Shown here: piece by piece, positions 39,800 to 48,634 of the stretch
Layout: each line of letters starts with the position of its first letter
How positions within the stretch are numbered: the stretch's first letter is position 1
DNA from: Hyphomicrobium sp.
Lineage (GTDB): Bacteria; Pseudomonadota; Alphaproteobacteria; Rhizobiales; Hyphomicrobiaceae
Length of the DNA: 64,000 nucleotides
Reading direction: 5' to 3'
NCBI RefSeq assembly: GCF_003987855.1
Contig: NZ_RXIZ01000001.1
Coordinates: forward strand, 152,933 to 216,932
The notes under the pieces: generated by a model
Databases searched by the model: none
Seen by the model: the letters and a program-made list of their open reading frames with translations, nothing else
What the model was told of the DNA's origin: nothing
Made by a program: the position numbers and the translations under genes

Positions 39800-40087
39800 T
39801 CAGATCGGGAGGACGGAGCGGATCTGATCCTCGTACTGCCGCACCGCCTCGATCGCGCGGCTCTTCATCGCCGGATCGACCTCATTTTCGGTCGCGAAAG
39901 CTTCGATCGCTTCCCGGGCATTGTTGACGATCTGCGTCGTGGCGTTCTGCGGGCTCATTTCGCGGCTTACGATCTTTTGCAGGAGCTGTGTCAGGATCAC
40001 GCCGGTCGCCAGCGACAAACCCGATAGCTCAATCACCTGGCGCTTCAGATCTGCAATTTCCGCATTGGTATCTGCCGTATCCGCCAT
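39800..40087 (-). CDS. Small hypothetical helical protein
   Basis: A 95-residue soluble protein, mostly alpha-helical and acidic, with a hydrophobic patch (LSGLSLATGVILTQLLQ) flanked by coiled-coil-like segments. No signal peptide. A single gene with its own upstream region. Function unknown. Confidence 0.6.
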   Translation of the reverse strand: MADTADTNAEIADLKRQVIELSGLSLATGVILTQLLQKIVSREMSPQNATTQIVNNAREAIEAFATENEVDPAMKSRAIEAVRQYEDQIRSVLPI

Positions 40088-40341
40088 GGCCGAATCTCCG
40101 TTCGTGCGCCGATTTACGGCCGCTTGCTAATACCGCACACGAGAGAGCGCAAGGCGTGTTATGGCATCGACGGCCGGCTAGCATTGCCGCGCTTCCCGCG
40201 TGCAGCATGTTTGCTGGCGCCTGCTTGCCCCGTCATTAACGTTCACCGGCGGTGACGCTTCTAAGGCCCGAAATTCGCCGAAAACAATCGCGATGGTCCT
40301 CCCGGCGGGAATAGGGTCAGCTAGTACAGGTTCTTAGATCC

Positions 40342-40698
40342 ATGCATGAGCTTAAGCCGGCGGCGAGCATCGGACGCACGCTTTCCATCCCGCGCACCGC
40401 GACGATAGAAGGTGGCATCGACTATCCCGGACCTCTCGTCGTGGAAGGAACGGTACTGGGCGATGTCAATTGTCTCTCGCTGGTTGTCGCAGAACGCGGC
40501 ATCGTCGAAGGCACCATCAAATCTGAAACCGTGACGGTGGCCGGGGAGGTCTCCGGCGAAATCTTCGCGAACGAGCTGATCTTGAAGGCCGCCTGTTCGG
40601 TCAATGCGGAGATCGTTCACAAGAAGCTGCTCCTTGAATCCGGAGCGTTCTTCGAAGGCAAATCCCGGCGTCATGCGAGCCCGCTTCAGCTTGTCTGA
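40342..40698 (+). CDS. Bactofilin family protein
   Basis: A 118-residue protein made largely of a right-handed beta-helix (bactofilin/DUF583) with repeated GxVxGDVxxxxVxVxxxGxVxGxI turns: GPLVVEGTVLGDVNCLSLVV, ERGIVEGTIKSETVTV, GEVSGEIFANELIL. Such proteins polymerise without nucleotide and act as scaffolds for cell-wall enzymes or stalk and polar structures. It is short, with little flanking tail. Confidence 0.88.
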   Translation: MHELKPAASIGRTLSIPRTATIEGGIDYPGPLVVEGTVLGDVNCLSLVVAERGIVEGTIKSETVTVAGEVSGEIFANELILKAACSVNAEIVHKKLLLESGAFFEGKSRRHASPLQLV

Positions 40699-40856
40699 AC
40701 GCGAGCGGCAGCTGCGCAAAGTAGCGCCGCATCGTGGAGTCGGCCGCAACGCGCCGCGCCCGTGAGCCGGCGGGGACACGGATTAGGCGTTTCGCGACCG
40801 ACACCGCGAGGCGGCGATTTCAGCGACCCTCATTTACCTTGCTGCTCCTCTCGGCA

Positions 40857-40874
40857 CTGTTCCCTAGGGAACAG
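40857..40874. promoter_or_regulatory. Perfect 18-bp palindrome upstream of the SDR gene
   Basis: CTGTTCCCTAGGGAACAG, 64 bp before the SDR start. The size and perfect symmetry fit a dimeric repressor site, but no regulator gene is next to it. Confidence 0.5.
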
Positions 40875-40938
40875 CTCGATCCGCCTTCGCCGGTCGCGTA
40901 GAACACGGTAGCGACTGTTAGCGGAGCCATTCGACCTC

Positions 40939-41784
40939 ATGCCCAGGGTCTTGATTACAGGTACTTCGTCCGGATTCGGCCTATCTATCGCCGTCGAGCT
41001 CGCCAGGGCCGGCTGGACGGTGCTTGCGACCATGCGTGACACATCCAAGCGAAACGAACTCGATCGCGCGGTACAGGCCGCGGGCGTTACGCGCAATGTC
41101 TCTGTATCCCAGCTGGACGTGACCGATCCGCTGTCGATCGATCGCGCTCTTGCCGAGCTTGATATCACGGCGGGTGGTCTCGATGCCGTCGTTCATAATG
41201 CAGGCGTCGCGGTAGGCGGCGCATTCGAGGACCTCGACGAAACCAGCATTCGGCGCATCATGGACGTGAACTACTTTGGCGTCCTTGCGCTCACGAAGCG
41301 CCTTCTGCCGGTATTTCGGGCTCAGCGGCGCGGGCGCATCGTGATCATTTCGAGCGAATCTGCGTTCGCCGGCCAGCCTGGCAACTCTCCGTATTGCGCT
41401 TCGAAATGGGCCGTCGAAGGCTGGGCTGAATCGCTTGCCTACGAAGTCGAGCACTTTGGGATCGAGATCATCCTGGTCGAGCCTGGCCCTTACCGGACCA
41501 GCATATGGAAGAACTCCCAGAGAGTGTTGCCGAACGACAGCGCCTACCGCCCTCTGCTGAAGCATCTGGAAGTGACAGTCGAGGCCTACGTGGCAAAGGC
41601 CGCAGGCGATCCGGTCGACGTGGGAAAGGCGGTTGCGAGAGTATTGTCAGCCCGACGTCCGCATTTTCGGAACCCCGTCGGACCGACCGCCAAATTCCAG
41701 CACTTCGCCCGAGGCAAGCTCCCAACCCGGGTATTGCGGAAAATACTCGGAGGCTTCCTCGGACTTCAAAAAGTGCGGTGGTAA
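40939..41784 (+). CDS. Short-chain dehydrogenase/reductase
   Basis: A 281-residue classical SDR. The cofactor motif TGTSSGFG lies at 8-15, NAG at 87-89, the catalytic Ser139, Tyr152 and Lys156 (YCASK). Position 33 (MRDT) has Arg rather than an Asp, which favours NADP. The C-terminal part (about 200-281) is typical of the oxidoreductase group annotated as retinol or steroid dehydrogenase-like. The substrate is not known. Confidence 0.9.
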   Translation: MPRVLITGTSSGFGLSIAVELARAGWTVLATMRDTSKRNELDRAVQAAGVTRNVSVSQLDVTDPLSIDRALAELDITAGGLDAVVHNAGVAVGGAFEDLDETSIRRIMDVNYFGVLALTKRLLPVFRAQRRGRIVIISSESAFAGQPGNSPYCASKWAVEGWAESLAYEVEHFGIEIILVEPGPYRTSIWKNSQRVLPNDSAYRPLLKHLEVTVEAYVAKAAGDPVDVGKAVARVLSARRPHFRNPVGPTAKFQHFARGKLPTRVLRKILGGFLGLQKVRW

Positions 41785-41809
41785 GAACCTATCTGCGGAC
41801 AAGAAAAAA

Positions 41810-41836
41810 CCCATCGCTGCGCCTGGCAGCGATGGG
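41810..41836 (-). terminator. Rho-independent terminator
   Basis: CCCATCGCTGC-gcctg-GCAGCGATGGG with an A-run before it on the + strand, giving a T-run for the minus-strand gene at 41865. Confidence 0.85.
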
Positions 41837-41864
41837 CGTCGTCTGTTACCAGCGGCGACGATGA

Positions 41865-42128
41865 CTATTTGCCGTGCTCGCGGTGATACTGGTCGATATC
41901 TGCCTGGGTAACTTCGCTCGACTTTCCGAGCGCCTGGATGCAGCTTTCCGTAAGCGTCTTGCGATGCTCACGCATGCATTCCCTGGCGCCCGTCGTGCCG
42001 ACCTTATGCTGGCTGCAGTACTGCGCGAAGTCGGCGCTGCAAGCGTCCTTCACGGCCTGACTGACCGCGAAAGCGCACCCCGACGAAAGAGCCAGCGCAC
42101 CTGCTGCTAAAATCGCGACCCTCTTCAT
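41865..42128 (-). CDS. Small secreted four-cysteine protein (cysteine-rich repeat-like)
   Basis: About 87 residues. A signal peptide ends GCAFA. The mature part has spaced cysteines, VKDACSADFAQYCSQHKVG, ARECMREH and TESCIQALG, a pattern like one unit of the GLG1-type Cys-rich repeat found in many Rhizobiales exported proteins. AGGGAC precedes ATG 42128. A terminator follows. Function unknown. Confidence 0.72.
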   Translation of the reverse strand: MKRVAILAAGALALSSGCAFAVSQAVKDACSADFAQYCSQHKVGTTGARECMREHRKTLTESCIQALGKSSEVTQADIDQYHREHGK

Positions 42129-42340
42129 GTCCCTGATCCTTCTGAGTAAAGCCCCGTCGATCAACGCAGATGCAGCGCCGTGGTTCCAAGGTCAAGAGCA
42201 CTTAGCAGAGTCGCCACACGACAAGGACGTTCTGACACTGCTTCGTAATCTGGCCGCATTCGTGTTGGTCGACCGGTTTGGTGAGTGATCAAACCGGATT
42301 CCATCCGGCGGCGGGTGGCCTCTGCTCGCATCAGGCGAGC

Positions 42341-43588
42341 CTATGAGCCGAACCGCATCCTGCGGTCGGCGACCTCGATGATCCCTCCTACCGGAATCCG
42401 CGGCGCGACCTGGTTACGACCGTTTCTTTTTGCCGAGTAGAGCGCCGAGTCGGCAGAGGAAATCACGAGACCGACACGCACTTCCCGATTGAGGACCGCC
42501 GAGGCCACACCCAAACTGACCGTCACGACCTCTCCTGGAGCAAGGGCCGGATGAGGAATTGCCGCATCCTGCACCGCCCGCCGAATGCGCTCCGCGATCC
42601 GAACCGCAGTCGGCATGCTTAGCCCGCGCAGGACGACGATGAACTCTTCACCTCCGAACCGGAAGACATCATCCGAGTAGTCACGCAATTCGCCTTGGAC
42701 GATGCCAGCGACCCGCTTTAGGCAAACATCGCCTGCCTGATGGCCCGCGGTGTCATTGAAGGGCTTGAAGTGGTCGATGTCTATCAGGATGACAGCAAGT
42801 TCCTCGATGCCTGATCCGGCGTGATCACATGCTTCGATTGCCTCGTCGAGCGAGCGGCGATTGCGAAGTCCCGTCAGGGGGTCGCGCCGGCTCTTAAGGT
42901 CGAGATCGCGGCGTTGGAATCGTCCGCGGAGCGACAGCAAGTAGTTCATCCTCGTCTCGCGCTCGAGCACGTATGAGGCGAAGAGTGTGAGGATGATTGC
43001 ACAGCCGAAGACGCTGTTGGTGGAGATTTGAAACTCGACTGAATGAGATGGAATGCTGGCCAAACCGAACGCGTGTATGGCGAAGCACGCCAAACACGCC
43101 GCTATCGCCCACCAGAAGCGGACTCGCTGAACCATCACGATAAACAGAACGATCAGCAGGATCGACTGATGCTGCGCACTATGTTGACCATCATCACTGA
43201 TGAGCATGAGATAAAGAATGCTGCCTGCACCGAGAACGACTCCACCCACCACGACCAAGGATTCCCGTATGGCGGTCGGCGGATTGAAGTGGACGGAGAC
43301 AATGAGCAAGAGCGCGAGCGGCGTGACGATCCCGAGTCGGACCCAAACCGCAGTCGCGAACGTCTCCGGCGAAATCAGCCAATCGGAAAGCAAGAAGAGG
43401 TCGTAAAGGAGCACTCCGAAGAGGCCCGTGAATATCAACTGCCGACATCTATCGTATGCGCCTTCTTGTTCGAAGGCGGTTTCTATCTGCTCTGGAAAAT
43501 TCAGCAGCGGAAAACCTGTCGAGATGACATCTTCGACGGCAGAAGGCTCTATTCCGGCTGGTATTGTTTCGTCTGTCACTTGTCCCAT
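42341..43588 (-). CDS. Membrane diguanylate cyclase (GGDEF)
   Basis: About 415 residues. Five or six membrane helices (about 40-210) precede a GGDEF domain. RDPLTGLRNRRSLDEAIE opens it, IDIDHFKPFNDTAGHQAGD holds the metal and substrate Asp and Asn, and the active-site loop reads FGGEEF, a functional variant, so it should make cyclic di-GMP from GTP. I see no RxxD inhibitory site right before the loop (YSDDVFRFGG). ATG 43588 is chosen because of GGGGGA upstream. Confidence 0.9.
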   Translation of the reverse strand: MGQVTDETIPAGIEPSAVEDVISTGFPLLNFPEQIETAFEQEGAYDRCRQLIFTGLFGVLLYDLFLLSDWLISPETFATAVWVRLGIVTPLALLLIVSVHFNPPTAIRESLVVVGGVVLGAGSILYLMLISDDGQHSAQHQSILLIVLFIVMVQRVRFWWAIAACLACFAIHAFGLASIPSHSVEFQISTNSVFGCAIILTLFASYVLERETRMNYLLSLRGRFQRRDLDLKSRRDPLTGLRNRRSLDEAIEACDHAGSGIEELAVILIDIDHFKPFNDTAGHQAGDVCLKRVAGIVQGELRDYSDDVFRFGGEEFIVVLRGLSMPTAVRIAERIRRAVQDAAIPHPALAPGEVVTVSLGVASAVLNREVRVGLVISSADSALYSAKRNGRNQVAPRIPVGGIIEVADRRMRFGS

Positions 43589-44009
43589 CGTGCACATTCC
43601 CCCGCTCATCATGAGCGCCAGGGGCGAAACTACCGACGGATGGCTTAATACGAGGTACACAGAACAGCTGAACGAAGATCATTTTCGGCGATGAACGAAA
43701 ACCGAGATCTTCGGGACGCAACCATGAATTTCTTTTTTTTTCATAGCATTACATAGCAACCCGAGCCCGCATTTCTCGCAAAAGCACCACGTTGGCAAAA
43801 ATAAGTTGCAGCGATCATATTATATCTGCCGGACTGCGGAGATTTCGGAACGATATGACCGCTTGGCCGCGCGACTGTTGCGGCCGGCACACGCCGCGAA
43901 TTCGAACGGGAGGTAGGCTGTCGCCTTAAGGAACAGCTTTCAGCATTCCCACGTTAGTCGTCGCACAGGTTGAAGTTCTGCGACACAATCCTCACGGTGG
44001 GAGATGAAA
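43589..44009. other. Intergenic region, AT-rich, nothing recognised
   Basis: About 420 bp upstream of the GGDEF gene. A run of ten T's with CATAGCATTACATAGC follows at 43732-43760, and the stretch is richer in A and T than its surroundings. It may hold the GGDEF promoter. No gene seen. Confidence 0.45.
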
Positions 44010-44141
44010 ATGAAATACGCTGCACTCGGAATCTGCATTGCTGCGCTCGCACTCGGCGCCTGCCGTCGCGAAACACCGGAGTATACTCCGATGAAGCTCG
44101 GCGGTACCTCGGCGACATCTTCGACGGGCGATCAGCACTAA
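44010..44141 (+). CDS. 43-residue lipoprotein
   Basis: MKYAALGICIAALALGAC gives a lipoprotein signal with lipobox LGAC (Cys18) and a short polar tail ending STGDQH. ATG 44010 has GGTGGGAG at 43998-44003 with fitting spacing; ATG 44004 abuts the box. Entericidin-like size. Function unknown. Confidence 0.6.
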   Translation: MKYAALGICIAALALGACRRETPEYTPMKLGGTSATSSTGDQH

Positions 44142-44328
44142 GGAAGTGACCAGCTGCAGCAACGCCGCCACGCGTTCCGACTAACGGCGTCGCTGCTTCA
44201 ATTTGACGGTTGTGGGTCGGTCTGAGTCGCCCGTACGCTCCAGGAAAGATCATAAGAAACGTCGGGATCGCGCCCAGGATAATCGATCGGCAGATTGGCT
44301 GCCGCATCGTCGTTTATCTGGAGCGATC

Positions 44329-44439
44329 ATGGCCGAAAAGACCGACGTGACCTTTCTCCTCGCCCTCCTGATTTTGACGCTCGTTGGACTAGTCGTTTCT
44401 TCGGCAACCCACGCCAGCGAGATCGTCGCCGGTATATAG
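44329..44439 (+). CDS. 36-residue single-helix membrane protein
   Basis: MAEKTDVTFLLALLILTLVG then LVVSSATHASEIVAGI: one membrane helix. GGAGCG lies 6 bp before the ATG. Small exported-type microprotein; function unknown. Confidence 0.5.
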   Translation: MAEKTDVTFLLALLILTLVGLVVSSATHASEIVAGI

Positions 44440-44506
44440 CCCATCAACTAGCAAAATTTGATGCGGATCGCGCGCCACGTGCGCTGCGGTCAGAGTGGCC
44501 TGAGCA

Positions 44507-45568
44507 TCAATCGTAGATGTAGGTCACCATGAATGTGCGGTCAGCTAAATTCGAGCCCGCGGGTGGGATCGGATAGCTGGTTTGCTTAGCTGCAAAAACG
44601 ACGTCCTGATTTAGCGACGAATCTTTGGATCCGGCGAGCAGCTTTACGTCGACGACATTCCCGCTTTCCGAAAGCAGTATCCTGACCGTCACGCGCCCAA
44701 GTGTGTTTGTGAGCTGCGGCATGGTCTGTTGCAGTGCTCGGATCACCGCCCGTGCGAACGCATCATTCAATCCCGAGCGCGTAATCCCTGGTGGCCGCTG
44801 AAAAGCCGCGGCTCCGCCACCGCCGCTAAAGCTTGGAGCGAGCGCCTGGGTAGAGAAATCGAGCGCGGCGACTTTCTTTTGCGCCTTGGCCGAAGATTTG
44901 TTCGCCTGCTTGGTGGTGCTCGGCTTTTTCGGTTCGTGCTTTGGCTCAGGCTTCGGTTGAGGCTTTGGCTTGGGCTCGTTCGCGCTCTGCATCTTGGTCG
45001 GATCATCATTTTGCAGAGAGAATAGATCCGGAGGCTGGCTATCAGGTGCCGTATCGTCCGGTTTGGCCACGTCTTTTGGCTCAGGCTTCGCCGGATCGAC
45101 ATCCTGAGGCAAATCGGGCTGCGCAGTCTCCTGTTGCTGCGGCGTTTCTTGCGGTGGCGGCTGCTCCGGCTGAGGTGGCTGCGGCTCCTGCTTTGCCTGC
45201 TCGGGCTGCGGCGGCGTTGGCGGTTTTTGCTCTTGAGGCTGTTGCTGCGGCTTGGCTTTCTCTTCCTGCTGCGTGGGTGCGACTGGACCCGGCGGGGGAG
45301 ACACCTGGTCGGCGAACGTGACCTTGCTATTGAGATCCTGCTCCGTCACCAACGAGACGCTGATAGCATCGTCTGCGCCGTTTTCACTGCCGAGACGCTT
45401 GGCGCTGCTGCCATTCTGGGCCGCACTGATGAAGAAAGACGCGTGCAGCAAGGCAGCCACCGCAAGCGCTATGTAGAAGTTGCGCTCGCGCTTGGTCGTC
45501 CCAGCGCTCCAATGTGCGAAGCCCGCGATCGAAAGACCGGCCGTTTGCCCCACGTTCTCGGCAGTCAT
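44507..45568 (-). CDS. TonB-like energy transducer with long Pro/Gln/Lys linker
   Basis: A 353-residue protein. A single membrane anchor at about 31-50 (FYIALAVAALLHASFFI) is followed by a very long Pro-, Gln- and Lys-rich periplasmic linker (about 90-240) and a TonB/TolA-type C-terminal domain (about 270-353: GRVTVRILLSESGNVVDVKL). It should pass proton-motive energy to the outer membrane. No exbB/exbD, TonB receptor or tol-pal genes are adjacent. Confidence 0.8.
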   Translation of the reverse strand: MTAENVGQTAGLSIAGFAHWSAGTTKRERNFYIALAVAALLHASFFISAAQNGSSAKRLGSENGADDAISVSLVTEQDLNSKVTFADQVSPPPGPVAPTQQEEKAKPQQQPQEQKPPTPPQPEQAKQEPQPPQPEQPPPQETPQQQETAQPDLPQDVDPAKPEPKDVAKPDDTAPDSQPPDLFSLQNDDPTKMQSANEPKPKPQPKPEPKHEPKKPSTTKQANKSSAKAQKKVAALDFSTQALAPSFSGGGGAAAFQRPPGITRSGLNDAFARAVIRALQQTMPQLTNTLGRVTVRILLSESGNVVDVKLLAGSKDSSLNQDVVFAAKQTSYPIPPAGSNLADRTFMVTYIYD

Positions 45569-45777
45569 GTACTTAAGCTTGTTCCCAACCGTCTAAGTGT
45601 CCGGCGCTTGCCCCTAGCGCCACCAACAACGATAAATGATCGGCGAAAAAACGCCGAGATGTCGTGCTCACGAATATCTGTGTATGCGCCTGGTAGTCGC
45701 GGGAAAAAACGTGAGCATCCTCAGAATTATGGCGAATCGCTGGATAACCTCACACCGGCCGCACCCAGGATGCAACC

Positions 45778-46599
45778 ATGGCGCGTAAGAGTAAGACGGT
45801 CGGAAGCGGTGCGATTCGCGCCGGTATCGGCGGCTGGACGTTCGAACCCTGGCGCGGCGTGTTTTATCCGCAGAGTTTGCCGCATTCGAAAGAACTGCAT
45901 TACGCCAGCCACCATCTTGCCACGATTGAGATCAACGGGACCTATTATCGAACGCAGAAACCTTCCACGTTCGCAAACTGGGCGAATGAAGCGCCCCCTG
46001 GCTTCATCTTCACGGTCAAAGGTCCGCGTTACGCCACAAACAGGAGGGTCCTCGCGGAAGCGGGAGAGTCGATCGAGCGTTTCGTCGCTTCAGGTGTCAC
46101 CGAACTCGCTGAAAAACTAGGCCCCCTGCTCTGGCAGTTCGCACCGACCAAGAAGTTTGATGCAGCCGATTTTGGCGCCTTCCTCGACTTGCTTCCGCAA
46201 AAATCGGCGGGCGTCGTATTGAAGCACGCGGTCGAGGTCCGTCACCCCTCGTTCTGCACTCCCGAGTTCGTTGGACTGGCCCGCAAGAAATCGATCGGTA
46301 TCGTCTTTGCCGACCATGCCACCTATCCGGCGATCTCGGATGTGACGAGCGACTTCATTTACGCGCGCCTTCAAACTGGAGAGGATACGATTCCGACGGC
46401 ATATAAGCCGAAGGCATTGGACAAATGGGCGGAGCGCGCCAAGGTTTGGGCAAGCGGCGGGGCGCCTGACGACCTGCCGATCATCGACCCGGCGCATGAA
46501 CCCGCGCGTCAGCCACGCGACGTGTTCGTCTATTTCATCCACGAAGGTAAAGTACGCGCGCCAGCGGCGGCGACGGCATTTCAACAGCGCGTTTCCTAG
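45778..46599 (+). CDS. DUF72/YecE-family protein
   Basis: A 273-residue TIM-barrel-like protein: IRAGIGGWTFEPWRGVFYP at about 13-31, EINGTYYRTQKPSTFANWA at about 52-70 and FIYARLQ near 197. The family resembles sugar-phosphate isomerases of the endonuclease IV fold, but its reaction has not been established. Complete and single-copy here, divergent from the TonB-like gene. Confidence 0.88.
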   Translation: MARKSKTVGSGAIRAGIGGWTFEPWRGVFYPQSLPHSKELHYASHHLATIEINGTYYRTQKPSTFANWANEAPPGFIFTVKGPRYATNRRVLAEAGESIERFVASGVTELAEKLGPLLWQFAPTKKFDAADFGAFLDLLPQKSAGVVLKHAVEVRHPSFCTPEFVGLARKKSIGIVFADHATYPAISDVTSDFIYARLQTGEDTIPTAYKPKALDKWAERAKVWASGGAPDDLPIIDPAHEPARQPRDVFVYFIHEGKVRAPAAATAFQQRVS

Positions 46600-46611
46600 G
46601 GACGCGACCGG

Positions 46612-46854
46612 TCAGCGATCGTACCGCCAAGGACGCCTAAGATCGATCCGGCGCGGAGGCGGAGGACCATACTGCCGATAATAGCCGCTCGGCCGTCCGT
46701 AGCGGCGCAGGAGTTCGAAGTCTGAAGAGCTTGCGATCCCAGCCCGATAGTTTGCCCGCGCGTGTTCTACGTCGAAAATCGTCTGCGCCGACGCGGGTAG
46801 CCCGCCAAGGCCAAGCGCCGCCAGGGTCAGGAACAGTATTGCAGCTACTTTCAT
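46612..46854 (-). CDS. Small secreted Pro/Arg/Tyr-rich protein
   Basis: About 80 residues. A signal peptide ends PASAQ; then VEHARANYRAGIASSSDFEL and LRRYGRPSGYYRQYGPPPPR. The V-E-x-A-R-A ... S-D-x-E-x-L-R-R-Y-G block matches the protein at 37078-37368, while the tails differ. Function unknown. Confidence 0.68.
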   Translation of the reverse strand: MKVAAILFLTLAALGLGGLPASAQTIFDVEHARANYRAGIASSSDFELLRRYGRPSGYYRQYGPPPPRRIDLRRPWRYDR

Positions 46855-47127
46855 AATTGAACTTTCAAACATCGGGCGGACAGGCACTGCGAAGACACCC
46901 CACCACGCATAACCCAAATCGCGCCGGAGAGCCGTTCCTGACTTGCGATATGGTGAGCGAGTTCTTGCGAAACAGAGCGGAAAAGCTCGTCCCGCCTATA
47001 ACAACGCATCGTTCGCCTATGCCTCTCCCATGCCACGTTCAGGGCGCGAATCTGGTAGAAAGGGAGAATAAATCCGGGGCTCCGAAGCGATCGCCGGCCC
47101 CTCGCTTAAGCAACAATGGAGCGAACC

Positions 47128-47415
47128 ATGTCGTCGGACCGGACTCAACTCGCTATTGGCCGCAACTCGATATCGGTACCCCGACTGACCAAGCGGTTTG
47201 TAGAAGCCGTCATCGCCACAGGACTGACCTCGATCGTGGCCTTCGTAATCCTCGTTTTGAACAACGTGCTGACCAATCGAGGCGGATGGATCGAAGGCTT
47301 CAACGTTTGGCAGTCCTTCATGCGCCAGCCCGCCATTTTGGGCACAATGCTGCTGACGTCCTTGGTGACCGTGCTGTTTCTCTCGTGGCAGCGGGATCGG
47401 GAAATGAAGCGCTGA
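47128..47415 (+). CDS. Small two-helix membrane protein
   Basis: About 95 residues, with helices at roughly 25-48 (FVEAVIATGLTSIVAFVILVL) and 65-82 (LGTMLLTSLVTVLFLSW) and basic ends. ATG 47128 follows GGAG by 6 bp; 47116 lacks a site. No family recognised. A strong terminator follows the stop. Confidence 0.6.
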   Translation: MSSDRTQLAIGRNSISVPRLTKRFVEAVIATGLTSIVAFVILVLNNVLTNRGGWIEGFNVWQSFMRQPAILGTMLLTSLVTVLFLSWQRDREMKR

Positions 47416-47438
47416 GCTTGACCTCCGGGTATTAAAAA

Positions 47439-47464
47439 AACGGCGAGATGCAGATCTCGCCGTT
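47439..47464. terminator. Bidirectional terminator
   Basis: CGGCGAGAT-gcag-ATCTCGCCG flanked by A-run and T-run, between convergent genes. Confidence 0.88.
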
Positions 47465-47491
47465 TGATCTTTGATAGACCTTGCCGCGCGC

Positions 47492-47911
47492 TTATTTCTT
47501 TAACGCGGCGTTGCACTGGCTGTAGTAGCCACCGCCCTTCTGGATCCATTTGAGGCCGCCGTTGCCGCCATTTCCTTTGTTGGCCTTATATTGATCAAGG
47601 CACGTGTGCATCCGGGCTTTGCCAGCAGTTTCTTTCGAGTACTTCGGATCGATTGCTTTCGGAAAAACCGCGGCTGTTGCGGCCGGCGTGGGTTCGGTCT
47701 TGGCAGCAGCCTTCTCCTCAGGCGCCGCATCCGCCCCAGAGCATTCTTTCTTTCTGAAGTCGTTCCACGTCTGACCGTTCAGCGTACCGGCAGATTTCGC
47801 CGCCTGATACTTCACGCTGCACTCCTTGGACGTTAGAGCAAAGCTCGGGCCACTGCCCGCAAAGCTGATAGCCGCGAGCGCAGCCGCAAATGCCAAACTA
47901 CGTGGGATCAT
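47492..47911 (-). CDS. Secreted protein with two Cys-pair repeats, PsiF-like
   Basis: A 139-residue protein. A signal peptide ends SFALT. The mature part has a repeat built around ECSVKYQAAKSAGTLNGQTW ... FRKKECSG near the start and HTCLDQYKANKG ... YYSQCN at the end, joined by an Ala/Pro/Lys linker. This layout of two cysteine pairs with KYQAAK is common in Hyphomicrobiales exported proteins. Role unknown. Confidence 0.72.
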   Translation of the reverse strand: MIPRSLAFAAALAAISFAGSGPSFALTSKECSVKYQAAKSAGTLNGQTWNDFRKKECSGADAAPEEKAAAKTEPTPAATAAVFPKAIDPKYSKETAGKARMHTCLDQYKANKGNGGNGGLKWIQKGGGYYSQCNAALKK

Positions 47912-48196
47912 GTGAGGTCTCTCCTAGGACGGCGCTTGAGCAAGCGACCCATAGCGAAAATGTACCGCCACTCGCAGGCCGGCTGAAAGGTGCAAGTTGC
48001 ACTCGGGCGAAAATTAGCTCGGATAGGGTATATGAGGTCGGCTGATTTGCGGGAATGCAAATCGATTGTACTTACGAAAAAGTATAAGCCCAGCACGTGC
48101 TTGCAGCTTCAGCAAGTGGACAAGTTACGCGGGTGCGACTGCCCTTGGTGGCTCACGAATTGCCGTTACAATCATCATGTAGAAGGAGTGTTGCGC

Positions 48197-48634
48197 GTGC
48201 CAAGGATAGGCTATTGGGCCACATGCTGCGCCATCGGCGGGTCGGTGCTGTTTGGCCAAGCAGCCTTTGCGACCGAACCTGCAAAGGACGTTCTGACCAC
48301 GACGAGGGCGGCGATCGCCGCAACGAACTTGACGCCTTACGACATCGGGTCTCGCTACGGCCAGGCTTTGGGCGCCTCAGAAACCTGCCCCGGCGCGAAA
48401 TTGACGGAGAAGGCCAACGTTTTGCCGTCGGTATACACGGATGCCAAACTCGCCGAATTCAGTTCGCAGGAAAAGAAGATCTACGAAGCCTGGACCCGAG
48501 TGAAACATTGCGTGCAGGACGACGCTTCCGGTCAGTGTAAAGTCGTTGCCGACGAAAGCTGCGCCGCCGCATTATCCGAAATCGGCCCGTCAGGATCAGC
48601 GGTCCCCGGCTTGATCGAAATCTCCCGCCCCTAA
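48197..48634 (+). CDS. Secreted hypothetical protein
   Basis: About 145 residues from a GTG at 48197, chosen because GAAGGAG lies 8 bp upstream and a signal peptide follows (IGYWATCCAIGGSVLFGQAAFA). Later cysteines (GASETCPGAK, VKHCVQDD, GQCKVVADESCAAAL) may pair. A longer frame begins upstream but lacks a signal or ribosome site. Its last 39 bp overlap the convergent gene. Function unknown. Confidence 0.6.
   Translation: MPRIGYWATCCAIGGSVLFGQAAFATEPAKDVLTTTRAAIAATNLTPYDIGSRYGQALGASETCPGAKLTEKANVLPSVYTDAKLAEFSSQEKKIYEAWTRVKHCVQDDASGQCKVVADESCAAALSEIGPSGSAVPGLIEISRP

Noticed and set aside
45134-46120. A 328-codon plus-strand frame across the TonB-like gene and the next gene
   Set aside because: Leu/Arg-rich reverse reading of a Pro/Gln linker; it also overlaps the DUF72 gene in another frame.
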